Assembly (NCBI GenBank): GCA_020741375.1
Contig: DYZF01000069.1
Coordinates: 1 to 9,320 of the forward strand
Source: Tessaracoccus flavescens
Lineage (GTDB): Bacteria > Actinomycetota > Actinomycetes > Propionibacteriales > Propionibacteriaceae
Direction: 5' to 3'
DNA length: 9,320 bases
A model generated the notes under the pieces. The model saw nothing but the letters and a program-made list of their open reading frames with translations. It was not told the DNA's origin and did no database searches. Of the stretch, positions 1 to 6,124 are shown in pieces. Each line of letters opens with the position of its first letter. Position 1 is the stretch's first letter. The position numbers and the translations under genes were made by a program.

Positions 1-1
1 C

Positions 2-376
2 ACGGTACTGGTGGGCAACTGCGGCTCGATCGGACCGAACGTCTTGTTGCTGCCCGACGCCGCCGTCGACGACGGTGTGCTGGACGTGGTCGCGGTGCGG
101 CCCCAGGGACTGCTCGGATGGCCGCGGGTGGCGTGGAAGGTGCTGGTGGACAACTGGCTGCTGCGCCGCACGAAGGACGAGGGCGTGCGCAAGCGCCGGG
201 ACAAGTCACGCGAACTGAACTACCAGCAGTGCCGCGAGATCGAGATCCGCTTCGGCAAGCCGGAGGAGATGGAGCTCGACGGCGACCACTTCGGCGAGAT
301 CTCGTCGGTCAAGGTGAGCATCGAGGCCGGCGGGTTGCGCGTGATGATGCCGCACGGGTGGTCGCCTACGGACTGA
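2..376 (+). CDS. Diacylglycerol kinase-family lipid kinase, C-terminal part
   Basis: This is the 3' end of a gene whose start lies left of the window; about 124 residues and the TGA stop are visible. The sequence matches the C-terminal domain of the DagK/YegS/LCB5 lipid kinase family, which phosphorylates diacylglycerol or a related lipid at the inner membrane face. The signs are a GNCGSIG segment at the very start, the PDAAVDDGVLDV stretch (family pattern PDA..DDG.LDV) about 15 residues later, and MELDGDHFGEI near the end, which corresponds to the family's conserved D-G-E/D strand. The N-terminal ATP-binding domain with its GGDGT motif is not in the window, so activity cannot be judged. The gene converges on the debranching enzyme gene, with a large inverted repeat in the 93-bp gap. 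The family call is good; the exact substrate is unknown. Confidence 0.85.
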   Translation, partial: TVLVGNCGSIGPNVLLLPDAAVDDGVLDVVAVRPQGLLGWPRVAWKVLVDNWLLRRTKDEGVRKRRDKSRELNYQQCREIEIRFGKPEEMELDGDHFGEISSVKVSIEAGGLRVMMPHGWSPTD

Positions 377-390
377 GGCTCCAAGGAAAG

Positions 391-468
391 TCTGGGATTA
401 TTGCCGCTCGACGGGGTCTCTCACCTCGAAAAGCGCCGTGTGGGCGATCGAGCGGCAATATTCCCAGA
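391..468. repeat. Long inverted repeat between convergent genes (21-bp arms)
   Basis: Arms at 391-411 and 448-468 are reverse complements over 21 bp with a single mismatch; the left arm begins TCTGGGATTATTGCC and the right ends GGCAATATTCCCAGA. The 36-nt centre (412-447) does not continue the same pairing register. The element fills most of the gap between the lipid kinase stop (376) and the debranching enzyme stop (470). It could act as a bidirectional transcription end for the two convergent genes. No T-run follows either arm, and the loop is much larger than in a classical intrinsic terminator. A dispersed palindromic repeat is the alternative. The structure is seen directly; its role is inferred. 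Confidence 0.75.
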
Positions 469-469
469 T

Positions 470-2833
470 TCAGTCCTTCCAGACCGGGATCGTGCGCGAC
501 CCGTCCGGCGCCGCCGACTCGTGCCACACGACGATCGACCATGGCGCGACGGTGGCTGGTGATTCGACGATCATCCCCTCGCCCTCGTTCCAGAAGTTGA
601 ACGCGGGCTCGGCCCAGGTGGCCGTGTCGACGAGTCGTCGCCACACGTTGCCCTCGTCAGCGGGCTTGACGGTGAACTCCACCGGATCGTCGGTCATGTT
701 GACCATCAGCCAGAAGTTGTCGCCGGGCGTGTTGATGTAGATCGCGACCGCGCGGTCGCCCTCCACGGGGAACGCGTCTCCCGACGGCGTGTGGTACAGG
801 TAGCTGACGTCCTTGTTGTCGGGGATCATGTCGCCCCAGCTCTTCTGCTGCAGCGATTCGTGCCGCTGCCGCAGGTTCGCCAGAAAGGTCGTGAACCGGA
901 ACAGGCCGTTGACGCGGCGGTTGCCGGTGTCGAACTCGCCGAGGTTGTCGTGGTACGGCACGTCGATGCCCTCGGCCACCGGCACCGACTGCGGCGCGTT
1001 GGTGGGGATCATCGCGTAGTTGTTGCGCATGGCCACCGAATCCAGCGCCCACGGGTTGTTGTTCCCGTTCTGGGTGCGGCCGAACTCGTCGCCCGCCACC
1101 ACCATAGGCACGCCGCGGGAGAAGAACAGCAGCGTCCACAGGTTGCGCAGACGTTGGCGACGCAGCGGCTGCGAGCCGCCCGAATCCCACGACAGGTTGT
1201 TGTCGGATCCACCGTCGGACGGGCCGAACGGGTAGGGCTGGTCGTTGACCTTGTTCTGGTAGCTGACGAGGTCGGCCATATTGAAGCCGTCGTGTGCATC
1301 GACGAAGTTGATGGTCTTCTGCGCGCCACCGGAATCGTGGAAGTGGTGGTAATCGCCGTTCATCATGTCGAGGAAATCGACGGTGTTGCCGTCGCCCTTC
1401 GAGAACCGGCGGATCGCGTCGCGGTAGCGACCGTTCCACTCGCCCCAGCCGCGCGGGAAGTTGCCCACTTCATAGCCCCACAGGTCCCACGCCTCGGCGA
1501 TCACCTCGATGCTTTCCTTCTCGGCGAAGGATGCGATCTTCGTGAGCAGCTTGTGGTCGGTGAAGAAGCGCTTCTGCTTGCCCCAGTCGTCCGGCGCGGC
1601 CTCGGCGGGCTTGCGGCCCAGCACGGTGGCGAGATCGAAGCGGAAACCGTCCACCTGCATGTCGCGGGTCCAGTAGCGCAGCGAATCCAGCACCAGCGTG
1701 ATCGCGGCCTCGGAGGAGTAGTTGAGCTGGTTCGACGTGCCGGTGGCGCCGTCGACCAGGATGTGGCCGGGCGTCATCTGGTAGTACTCCGCGGTCGCGA
1801 AACCGCCCAGGCTGGTGAAGCCGGTGGTGTTGACGTCGCCGCCCCAGTTGCCGCCCTCAGCGGTGTGGTTGTAGACGACGTCGAGGTACACCTCCATGCC
1901 CACCTCGTGGAAGGCGGAGACCATCTCCTTGAACTCGCGGGTCGGGCCACCCCAGGACTTGTCGTAGGAGTACTGACGGTTGGGCGCGAAGAACGACAGG
2001 GTCATGTAGCCCCAGGCGTTGGTCTTGAACTCCTTGGCGGATTCCGACGCGTTGGTCTCGTGGATCGGGAGCAGCTCGACGGTGGTCATGCCGATGGCCT
2101 TGAGATAGGGCGCCATCATCCCGGCGCCCTTGTAGGTGCCGCGGTACTCCTCGGGGATGTTGACGACGGCCTCGAAGCCGGGCTCGTTCGCGAGCAGGTC
2201 GCCGATCTTGGCAGCCGACGGGTGGCCGGTGAGCTGCTCGATCTGGACCTCGTAAATGACGGCCTTCTCCGCGGGCAGCTTGGGCTTGCGGATCACCTCG
2301 GTGTACTCGGCGATGACGATGCCCTTGGGCGCATACTTGGCGGTGTCGATCAGGCGGCGGGCGACGCCGTCGACGATGTCGCCGCCGGTGCCGAAGACCC
2401 CGTCGTTGACGCCGAACTCAGCGAGCTGATCGGTGTAGACGTTGTGCGTGATCTCCTTGGCGTAGGGATCGAAGAGCACCTTGTTGGGGTTGAATCGGTT
2501 GCCGAACTCGTCCAGATCGGCGACGTAGCCCGCGCTGGAGCCGGGGGTCCACGTCGGGTCGAAGCCCCAGTTGCGGCCCCACGCGCGGAAGCCGTAGAGG
2601 GCACCGAGCTGCAGGCCTTGGATCTTGCCGCGCCAGATTCCGTCCTCGCCCTTGGCGAGTTGGAAGATGTGGCTGGCGGTCGCGCCGAGGGCCTCGGGGT
2701 AGATCTCCAGCTGGATGCGGGTGGCGGCAGGGGCATATACGCCGAAGGTCACACCGTCGGCGGAGGGGTGGGATCCGAGCGCCCAATCGGCGCTCTCCCA
2801 GTCGTTTTCGTTAAGTGCAATGACGTCTGTCAC
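470..2833 (-). CDS. Isoamylase-type glycogen debranching enzyme (GH13), cytoplasmic
   Basis: A 787-residue GH13 enzyme predicted to hydrolyse alpha-1,6 branch links in glycogen or maltodextrins. An N-terminal beta domain (CBM48/isoamylase type) spans about 20-125 and includes the FRAWGRNWGF and NRFNPNKVLFDPYAKE blocks, which resemble Pseudomonas isoamylase more than E. coli GlgX. The barrel carries all four GH13 regions: DVVYNH (318-323), GFRFDLA with nucleophile D400, AEAWD with acid/base E447, and VDAHDG (511-516) with transition-state stabiliser D515. A C-terminal beta domain follows from about 640. Secreted isoamylases (about 750 residues mature) have a signal peptide; this one starts MTDVIALNEN and has none, so it should act on intracellular glycogen. 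The start is GTG, with an in-frame TAG 24 nt upstream and only a weak GGGA as ribosome site. A 10-bp palindrome covers the start codon. No glycogen genes adjoin it. A glgX label would also be defensible. Confidence 0.93.
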   Translation of the reverse strand: MTDVIALNENDWESADWALGSHPSADGVTFGVYAPAATRIQLEIYPEALGATASHIFQLAKGEDGIWRGKIQGLQLGALYGFRAWGRNWGFDPTWTPGSSAGYVADLDEFGNRFNPNKVLFDPYAKEITHNVYTDQLAEFGVNDGVFGTGGDIVDGVARRLIDTAKYAPKGIVIAEYTEVIRKPKLPAEKAVIYEVQIEQLTGHPSAAKIGDLLANEPGFEAVVNIPEEYRGTYKGAGMMAPYLKAIGMTTVELLPIHETNASESAKEFKTNAWGYMTLSFFAPNRQYSYDKSWGGPTREFKEMVSAFHEVGMEVYLDVVYNHTAEGGNWGGDVNTTGFTSLGGFATAEYYQMTPGHILVDGATGTSNQLNYSSEAAITLVLDSLRYWTRDMQVDGFRFDLATVLGRKPAEAAPDDWGKQKRFFTDHKLLTKIASFAEKESIEVIAEAWDLWGYEVGNFPRGWGEWNGRYRDAIRRFSKGDGNTVDFLDMMNGDYHHFHDSGGAQKTINFVDAHDGFNMADLVSYQNKVNDQPYPFGPSDGGSDNNLSWDSGGSQPLRRQRLRNLWTLLFFSRGVPMVVAGDEFGRTQNGNNNPWALDSVAMRNNYAMIPTNAPQSVPVAEGIDVPYHDNLGEFDTGNRRVNGLFRFTTFLANLRQRHESLQQKSWGDMIPDNKDVSYLYHTPSGDAFPVEGDRAVAIYINTPGDNFWLMVNMTDDPVEFTVKPADEGNVWRRLVDTATWAEPAFNFWNEGEGMIVESPATVAPWSIVVWHESAAPDGSRTIPVWKD

Positions 2834-2838
2834 GTGAC
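2829..2838. promoter_or_regulatory. 10-bp palindrome GTCACGTGAC over the debranching enzyme start codon
   Basis: A perfect 10-bp dyad, GTCACGTGAC, includes the GTG start codon of the debranching enzyme gene. A transcription factor site or a translational hairpin is possible, but a dyad of this length can arise by chance. On the same strand upstream, TAGTTT (2852-2857 on the plus axis) fits a TANNNT -10 element. No regulator can be named. Confidence 0.2.
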
Positions 2839-3017
2839 TAATTTTCCCACGAAACTACTTGAATCCTGCATTTCCCCTAGTCAGAACCGGTTGGTCAGAC
2901 CCGATTCTGGCACCGTGGACCACCCTTTCCCGGACGGGTTCAGGCGCCCGAAGAGTGGGAAGATCGAGCCATGCATCCCGTGCTCGCCGTCGAGGCCGAG
3001 TTGGCCGACTGGGAGGC

Positions 3018-3647
3018 CTAGTCGTCGTCCACTTCGCCGGCGATGGCCTTGGCGGCGAGGTTCTCTTCCTCGGCCACCTCCCACACCTCCTTGGCGGCAC
3101 GCACGTTGAGGGCGACGATGAACAGGCCGAGGATGATGTCGGGCCAGCCGTTCTTCACCACGGTGAGCGTGATGATGCCGACGATGATGATCCCGATGTT
3201 GATGATGACGTCGTTGCGGGCTGCGAGCCAGGCAGCCTTGGTCATCGAGCCGCCGTGGTCGCGGTGTCGGAGCAGCAGCAGAGAGCAGATGGTGTTGACG
3301 ACGACGGCGCCGCCCGCGGTGAGGATCAGTGAGAGCGGGTCCGGGGCGTCGGGGTGGGAGAACTTCGCGATCGCCTGCCAGAGCGCGGCTGCGGCCGGCA
3401 CGAGGATGATGAGCGCCATCACCTTGCCCGCCTTGGCGCGGTGAGCGAGGGGCCAGCCGAGCGCCACGAAGATGAGCAGGTTGACCGCGGTGTCTTCGAG
3501 GAAGTCCACGGAGTCGGCGAACAGTGACACCGAGCCGATCACCCACGCGACTGCGGCCTCGATGAAGAAGTAGCCGAAGTTGAGCAGCGCGACGATGAGG
3601 ACGGTGCGCTTCAGCGCGGCGGCTTGGCGGGGATCGATGTCGGTCAC
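3018..3647 (-). CDS. Short cation diffusion facilitator-like membrane transporter
   Basis: A 209-residue membrane protein related to the CDF (cation efflux) family, which exports divalent metals by proton antiport. Six hydrophobic segments are visible, near residues 13-33, 40-63, 75-93, 106-127, 145-163 and 167-184. The second carries ADSVDFLEDTAVN, the counterpart of the CDF TM2 metal motif; the usual HxxxD or DxxxD pair is D48 and D52 here. In the fifth, the usual HxxxD pair appears as A142...D146, so one ligand is missing. The cytoplasmic ferredoxin-like domain of about 80 residues found in ZitB or YiiP is absent; the protein ends in an acidic tail (EVDDD). CTD-less CDF members are known. 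The start is GTG, 24 bp after the lipoprotein stop on the same strand; TATAGT 6 nt before it suggests an additional leaderless transcript. The metal is unknown. Confidence 0.8.
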   Translation of the reverse strand: MTDIDPRQAAALKRTVLIVALLNFGYFFIEAAVAWVIGSVSLFADSVDFLEDTAVNLLIFVALGWPLAHRAKAGKVMALIILVPAAAALWQAIAKFSHPDAPDPLSLILTAGGAVVVNTICSLLLLRHRDHGGSMTKAAWLAARNDVIINIGIIIVGIITLTVVKNGWPDIILGLFIVALNVRAAKEVWEVAEEENLAAKAIAGEVDDD

Positions 3648-3653
3648 GGCCGC

Positions 3654-3659
3654 ACTATA
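3654..3659 (-). promoter_or_regulatory. Probable -10 element (TATAGT) for leaderless CDF transcript
   Basis: On the minus strand TATAGT is followed by 6 nt and then the GTG start codon at 3647. No Shine-Dalgarno sequence lies in the 24-bp gap. This is the spacing expected if transcription starts at the start codon itself. No good -35 hexamer is visible, which is common for actinobacterial TANNNT promoters. Read-through from the lipoprotein gene remains possible. Confidence 0.4.
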
Positions 3660-3671
3660 GACCCGCGACGG

Positions 3672-4289
3672 CTACGCCTCGGGCTTGGCGTCCGGGTACG
3701 TCATCTCCAGGCATTCGTAGCCCTTCGCGACGGCTGCGTTGAGGCGCTTGTGGCCCGTGGCGTCCCACTTCACGGTGGGGAAGAACTTCCAGTACCCGTT
3801 GCCGGCTGAGGATTCCCACTCGGAGGCCGGCAGCCAGTCGGCGGCCTTGGCATCGACGCTGCCCGCGTTGGTGAGGCGCGCCCGGCCGGAGGTGCCGTCG
3901 GGGCTGGCGACCACCACTACCCACTCGATGCCCGCCGTCAGTCCTTCACCGACGGGCACTTGGACGGCCTTCTGCCAATCCACCGGCCCCCACGTGGCCT
4001 CGTGGCTGCGGCGGACGGCGCGGCTGATGTCCTTGCACTCGAGATCCTCGACGAGCGCGGCGTCCGGGATCGGCTCCTGCGCCGTCGGGTCGGCAGGCTC
4101 GCTGGCCTCGGTGGCGGAAACTGGGGCGTCGTCGACGACGATCACTTCCTCGGACCCGCTCGGCTCGGGCGTGGGCGCGGCTGCGGTGGTGGTCTCCGCG
4201 ACGGACGTGTTGCTGGACGTCGGCTCCTCACCACCGGAGCAGGCGGCCAGCATGAGGAGGCTCAGGGCCCCGGCTGCGATGTGCTTCAC
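3672..4289 (-). CDS. Secreted lipoprotein of unknown function
   Basis: A 205-residue predicted lipoprotein. I chose the GTG at 4289, not the ATG at 4307, because AGAGGAG lies 5 nt before the GTG and the shorter start gives a compact signal peptide: MKHIAAG, a hydrophobic core, then the lipobox LAAC with C17 as the lipidated residue. Residues 18 to about 80 form a low-complexity linker rich in Thr, Ser, Pro, Ala and Glu that would span the cell wall. The folded domain (about 80-205) has two cysteines, C85 (LECKD) and C193 (YECLE), near its ends and possibly disulfide-bonded, plus many Trp residues (ATWGPVDWQK, EWESS, YWKFF, VKWD). I recognise no family. The gene is divergent from the HAD gene and 24 bp ahead of the CDF gene, so a shared envelope or metal role is conceivable but unproven. 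Confidence 0.85.
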   Translation of the reverse strand: MKHIAAGALSLLMLAACSGGEEPTSSNTSVAETTTAAAPTPEPSGSEEVIVVDDAPVSATEASEPADPTAQEPIPDAALVEDLECKDISRAVRRSHEATWGPVDWQKAVQVPVGEGLTAGIEWVVVVASPDGTSGRARLTNAGSVDAKAADWLPASEWESSAGNGYWKFFPTVKWDATGHKRLNAAVAKGYECLEMTYPDAKPEA

Positions 4290-4294
4290 GCGTG

Positions 4295-4301
4295 CTCCTC
4301 T
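4295..4301 (-). promoter_or_regulatory. Ribosome binding site that fixes the lipoprotein start
   Basis: Minus-strand AGAGGAG sits 5 nt before the GTG at 4289. It lies inside the reading frame if the upstream ATG at 4307 were used, and that ATG has no comparable site. This decides in favour of the GTG start. Confidence 0.7.
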
Positions 4302-4397
4302 GCTCATGGCTGGTCGACGTCGTCCACCCTACGGGGCCTCCGGATGCAGGTCGGCCCAACTTCAGCCGCGGGATCACTAGGCGATACATGCCGCCCC

Positions 4398-4403
4398 TAG
4401 ACT
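4398..4403 (+). promoter_or_regulatory. Probable -10 element (TAGACT) for leaderless HAD transcript
   Basis: TAGACT is followed by CTTGCCC and then the ATG at 4411, a spacing of 7 nt. No Shine-Dalgarno sequence precedes the ATG. Transcription would therefore begin at or next to the start codon. No convincing -35 hexamer is seen. The 121-bp divergent gap also must hold the lipoprotein promoter; ACCCTA at 4326-4331 (TAGGGT on the minus strand) is a candidate. Confidence 0.45.
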
Positions 4404-4410
4404 CTTGCCC

Positions 4411-5037
4411 ATGTACCGACACGTGTTCTGGGATCTCGGCGGCACCTTGGTGGACACCTACCCGGCGCTCGACGCCGCGCTCGCGAGCGTCGTCGCATCC
4501 CACGGAAGCGGCATCGAACTCAGCGAGGTGGCCAAGCTGACGCGCGTGTCGACGGGCCGGGCCATCTCGGAGTTGGCTGCGCGGTTCGCCATCGACGAGG
4601 CCGAGTTCGAGGAAGCGAACGAGACGCTGAAGGAAGTGTGGGAGCGCAACCCGCCGCCGTCGGTGGCCGGGGCCCGCGAGCTGCTGCGCGACATCACCGA
4701 GGCCGGCGGCCTGAACCTCGTGGTCACCCACCGCGACCGCGGTTCCGCGCTCACCCTCCTCGACGGCCTCGATCTGACGGTGGACGACCTCATCTCCACC
4801 GGCGACGGCTTCCCGCGCAAGCCAGATCCGGCGATGTACGTCGAGATGCTGCACCGCCATGGCCTCAACCCGGACGAATGCCTCGCCGTCGGCGACCGCC
4901 CGATCGATGCCATCGCGGCCATGGCAGCCGGGGTCGCGGCCGCAACGCTCGAATCCCCCGAGGCGCCGGTGGATGATCCGGCCGAGCACTCCGTGACAAC
5001 CTTGGACGAACTGCGGCCGCTCCTCAGCTTGGGCTGA
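4411..5037 (+). CDS. HAD-superfamily (subfamily IA) hydrolase with altered motif I
   Basis: A 208-residue cytoplasmic HAD phosphatase-like protein of the phosphoglycolate phosphatase/beta-phosphoglucomutase type, with a helical C1 cap at about 16-80. Motif I reads FWDLGGTLVDT: nucleophile D8 is present, but the second Asp of the usual DxDGT, the general acid/base, is G10. Motif II is T106 in LVVTHRD, motif III is K137 in PRKPDP, and motif IV is GDRPID with D162 and D166, all intact. HAD-IA proteins with a WDLGGT-type motif occur in other Gram-positive bacteria, as far as I recall, so this is probably a real variant, not an error. It may be slow, use another acid, or have another role. The ATG at 4411 was preferred to the TTG two codons earlier because of the TAGACT element 7 nt upstream. 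The mshB-like gene follows after 46 bp. Substrate unknown. Confidence 0.85.
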   Translation: MYRHVFWDLGGTLVDTYPALDAALASVVASHGSGIELSEVAKLTRVSTGRAISELAARFAIDEAEFEEANETLKEVWERNPPPSVAGARELLRDITEAGGLNLVVTHRDRGSALTLLDGLDLTVDDLISTGDGFPRKPDPAMYVEMLHRHGLNPDECLAVGDRPIDAIAAMAAGVAAATLESPEAPVDDPAEHSVTTLDELRPLLSLG

Positions 5038-5049
5038 GCCGCTGAAATG

Positions 5050-5065
5050 GTTGAACTCGAAACTA
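5050..5065 (+). promoter_or_regulatory. Possible operator upstream of mshB (GTTGA-N5-AAACTA)
   Basis: GTTGA, five bases, AAACTA lies just before the predicted -10 of the mshB-like gene. The same pattern with the same spacing occurs at 8063-8078 in the dyad ahead of the monooxygenase gene. This could be a shared regulator site for two redox-related genes or coincidence; here the element is not clearly palindromic. Confidence 0.2.
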
Positions 5066-5070
5066 CTTGG

Positions 5071-5076
5071 TAGGAT
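5071..5076 (+). promoter_or_regulatory. Probable -10 element (TAGGAT) for mshB-like gene
   Basis: TAGGAT lies 7 nt before the ATG at 5084 in the 46-bp gap after the HAD gene. This spacing suggests a leaderless transcript. The same bases contain AGGA 8 nt before the ATG, which could serve as a weak ribosome site on a HAD read-through transcript, so both modes are possible. Confidence 0.4.
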
Positions 5077-5083
5077 TGGCTGA

Positions 5084-5980
5084 ATGAACAACCGTCGCCT
5101 GCTTCTCGTTCACGCCCACCCCGACGATGAGTCGAGCCAGTCGGTGGCGACGATGTCGCACTACCTCGCCGAAGGCGCCCAGGTGACGCTGGTCACCTGC
5201 ACCTTGGGCGAGCTGGGCGAGATCATGCTGCCCGAGTGGCAGCACTTCACCCCCGCCGAGCTTGGCGCGCACCGCAAGACTGAGATCGAGGAGGCGCTGG
5301 CGACGATCGGCGTCACCGACCACGTCTTCCTGGGCGGAGCCGGCGCCTACCACGACACCGGCATGGCCAACGCCGAAGGCGGACGGGGCGCCGTCGTCCC
5401 GGAGGAGATGCCGGACAACGCCTTCTGGAAGGCAGACCTCCTCGAGGCCGCCAACCATCTGGTGGAGATTATCCGGAGCCGGCGCCCGCAGGTCGCGACG
5501 ACGTACGACCCGTTCGGCAACTACGGCCACCCAGACCACATTCAGGCGCACCGGGTGCTGATGTATGCCGTGATGCTGGCCAGCTCGCCGGCCCACCGCC
5601 CTGATCTGGGCGAGCCGTGGATGGTGCAGCGGGTGCTGTGGAACACGCACAACTCGGGCCGTTGGGCCGAGGCGTACGCGATCGCGAAGGAGCGCGGGCT
5701 GGAGCTGTGGCCGGAGTCGGAGAACACGGATGATCCGCAGCACTTTGGGCCTGAGGAATCGCACATCGTCGCGGTCATCGAGACGGCGCCGTGGTTGGAG
5801 AAGTGCCGCGCGGCGCTGGGCAGCCACCGCAGCCAGGTGGATCCGAACCACCCGTTCTGGCAGTTCTACTCGATCATGCAGGAGCTCCCCGGCTCGGGAG
5901 AGGCGTACCTGCTGGGCGGCGGCACGCCGTTCCCGCCGTCGGATGGCCCCGCGAACGACCTGTTCGCCGGGCTGGTCTAA
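5084..5980 (+). CDS. mshB: GlcNAc-inositol deacetylase of mycothiol synthesis (MshB-like)
   Basis: A 298-residue LmbE/PIG-L family zinc deacetylase. MshB removes acetate from GlcNAc-inositol to give GlcN-inositol, the substrate for cysteine ligation in mycothiol synthesis, in the cytoplasm. The zinc site is visible: HAHPDDE gives H12 and D15 as ligands with D14 as the expected general base, and YGHPDH gives H152 as third ligand with H149 as the second catalytic His, matching H13, D15, D16, H144 and H147 of the Mycobacterium tuberculosis enzyme. The blocks TCTLGELGE, LGGAGAYHDTGM, TYDPFGNYGHPDH and the end YLLGGG...DLFAGL favour MshB over the paralogue Mca, although LGSHRSQVDPN recalls Mca, so dual activity is possible. 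Length is as expected (about 300). The ATG start follows TAGGAT by 7 nt. The gene converges on the FMN reductase gene across the 6003-6097 palindrome. Confidence 0.88.
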   Translation: MNNRRLLLVHAHPDDESSQSVATMSHYLAEGAQVTLVTCTLGELGEIMLPEWQHFTPAELGAHRKTEIEEALATIGVTDHVFLGGAGAYHDTGMANAEGGRGAVVPEEMPDNAFWKADLLEAANHLVEIIRSRRPQVATTYDPFGNYGHPDHIQAHRVLMYAVMLASSPAHRPDLGEPWMVQRVLWNTHNSGRWAEAYAIAKERGLELWPESENTDDPQHFGPEESHIVAVIETAPWLEKCRAALGSHRSQVDPNHPFWQFYSIMQELPGSGEAYLLGGGTPFPPSDGPANDLFAGLV

Positions 5981-6002
5981 CAGCTGAGCCGTGAATAAGC
6001 GG

Positions 6003-6097
6003 GTTGGGGTTTGAGCAGTTTCTGCAACTCGACTCGCGAATTCGCCATTCCATGGCGAAAATCGGGTTTGAGGCGCAGGAACTGCTCAAACCTCAGC
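6003..6097. repeat. 95-nt imperfect palindrome between convergent genes
   Basis: Outer arms at 6003-6025 and 6075-6097 match over 20 of 23 positions; the core starts GGTTTGAGCAG and ends CTGCTCAAACC. An inner stem, TTCGCCAT/ATGGCGAA (6041-6048 and 6052-6059), lies in exactly the same register, so the whole element is one palindrome centred on 6050 with an unpaired middle part. All three arm mismatches become G-U pairs in plus-strand RNA, so the mshB-sense transcript would pair throughout the outer stem. No T-run follows. It may end mshB transcription or be a member of a dispersed palindromic repeat family. The arm start TTGAGCARTT recurs at 6767-6850. Confidence 0.75.
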
Positions 6098-6115
6098 GGG
6101 GCCTAGGCTCCGCTG
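6094..6115. terminator. Short GC-rich hairpin, possible terminator
   Basis: CAGCGG (6094-6099) pairs with CCGCTG (6110-6115), and the interior GCCTAGGC-like centre extends the stem to an almost complete 22-nt palindrome. It overlaps the right end of the large palindrome and lies 10 nt beyond the FMN reductase stop. It could end transcripts from either convergent gene. No T-run follows on either strand, so this is a weak call. Confidence 0.35.
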
Positions 6116-6124
6116 GGTTCGGGC

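Noticed and set aside
2971..3021. A 16-codon plus-strand ORF (MHPVLAVEAELADWEA) overlapping the end of the CDF gene
   Set aside because: It has no strong ribosome site (only GGGAAG some distance upstream), is very short, and matches nothing I recognise. A truncated gene remnant is possible but cannot be supported.
791..3109. A very long plus-strand open frame (over 770 codons) opposite the debranching enzyme
   Set aside because: It is the GC-rich antisense shadow of a gene with complete GH13 motifs; its translation is Val/Arg/Gly/Ala-rich with no domain.
2850..5069. The 12-mer CGAAACTACTTG occurs at 2850-2861 and 5058-5069
   Set aside because: A shared 12-mer in 9 kb is expected by chance, and the two copies lie in opposite orientation relative to their genes.
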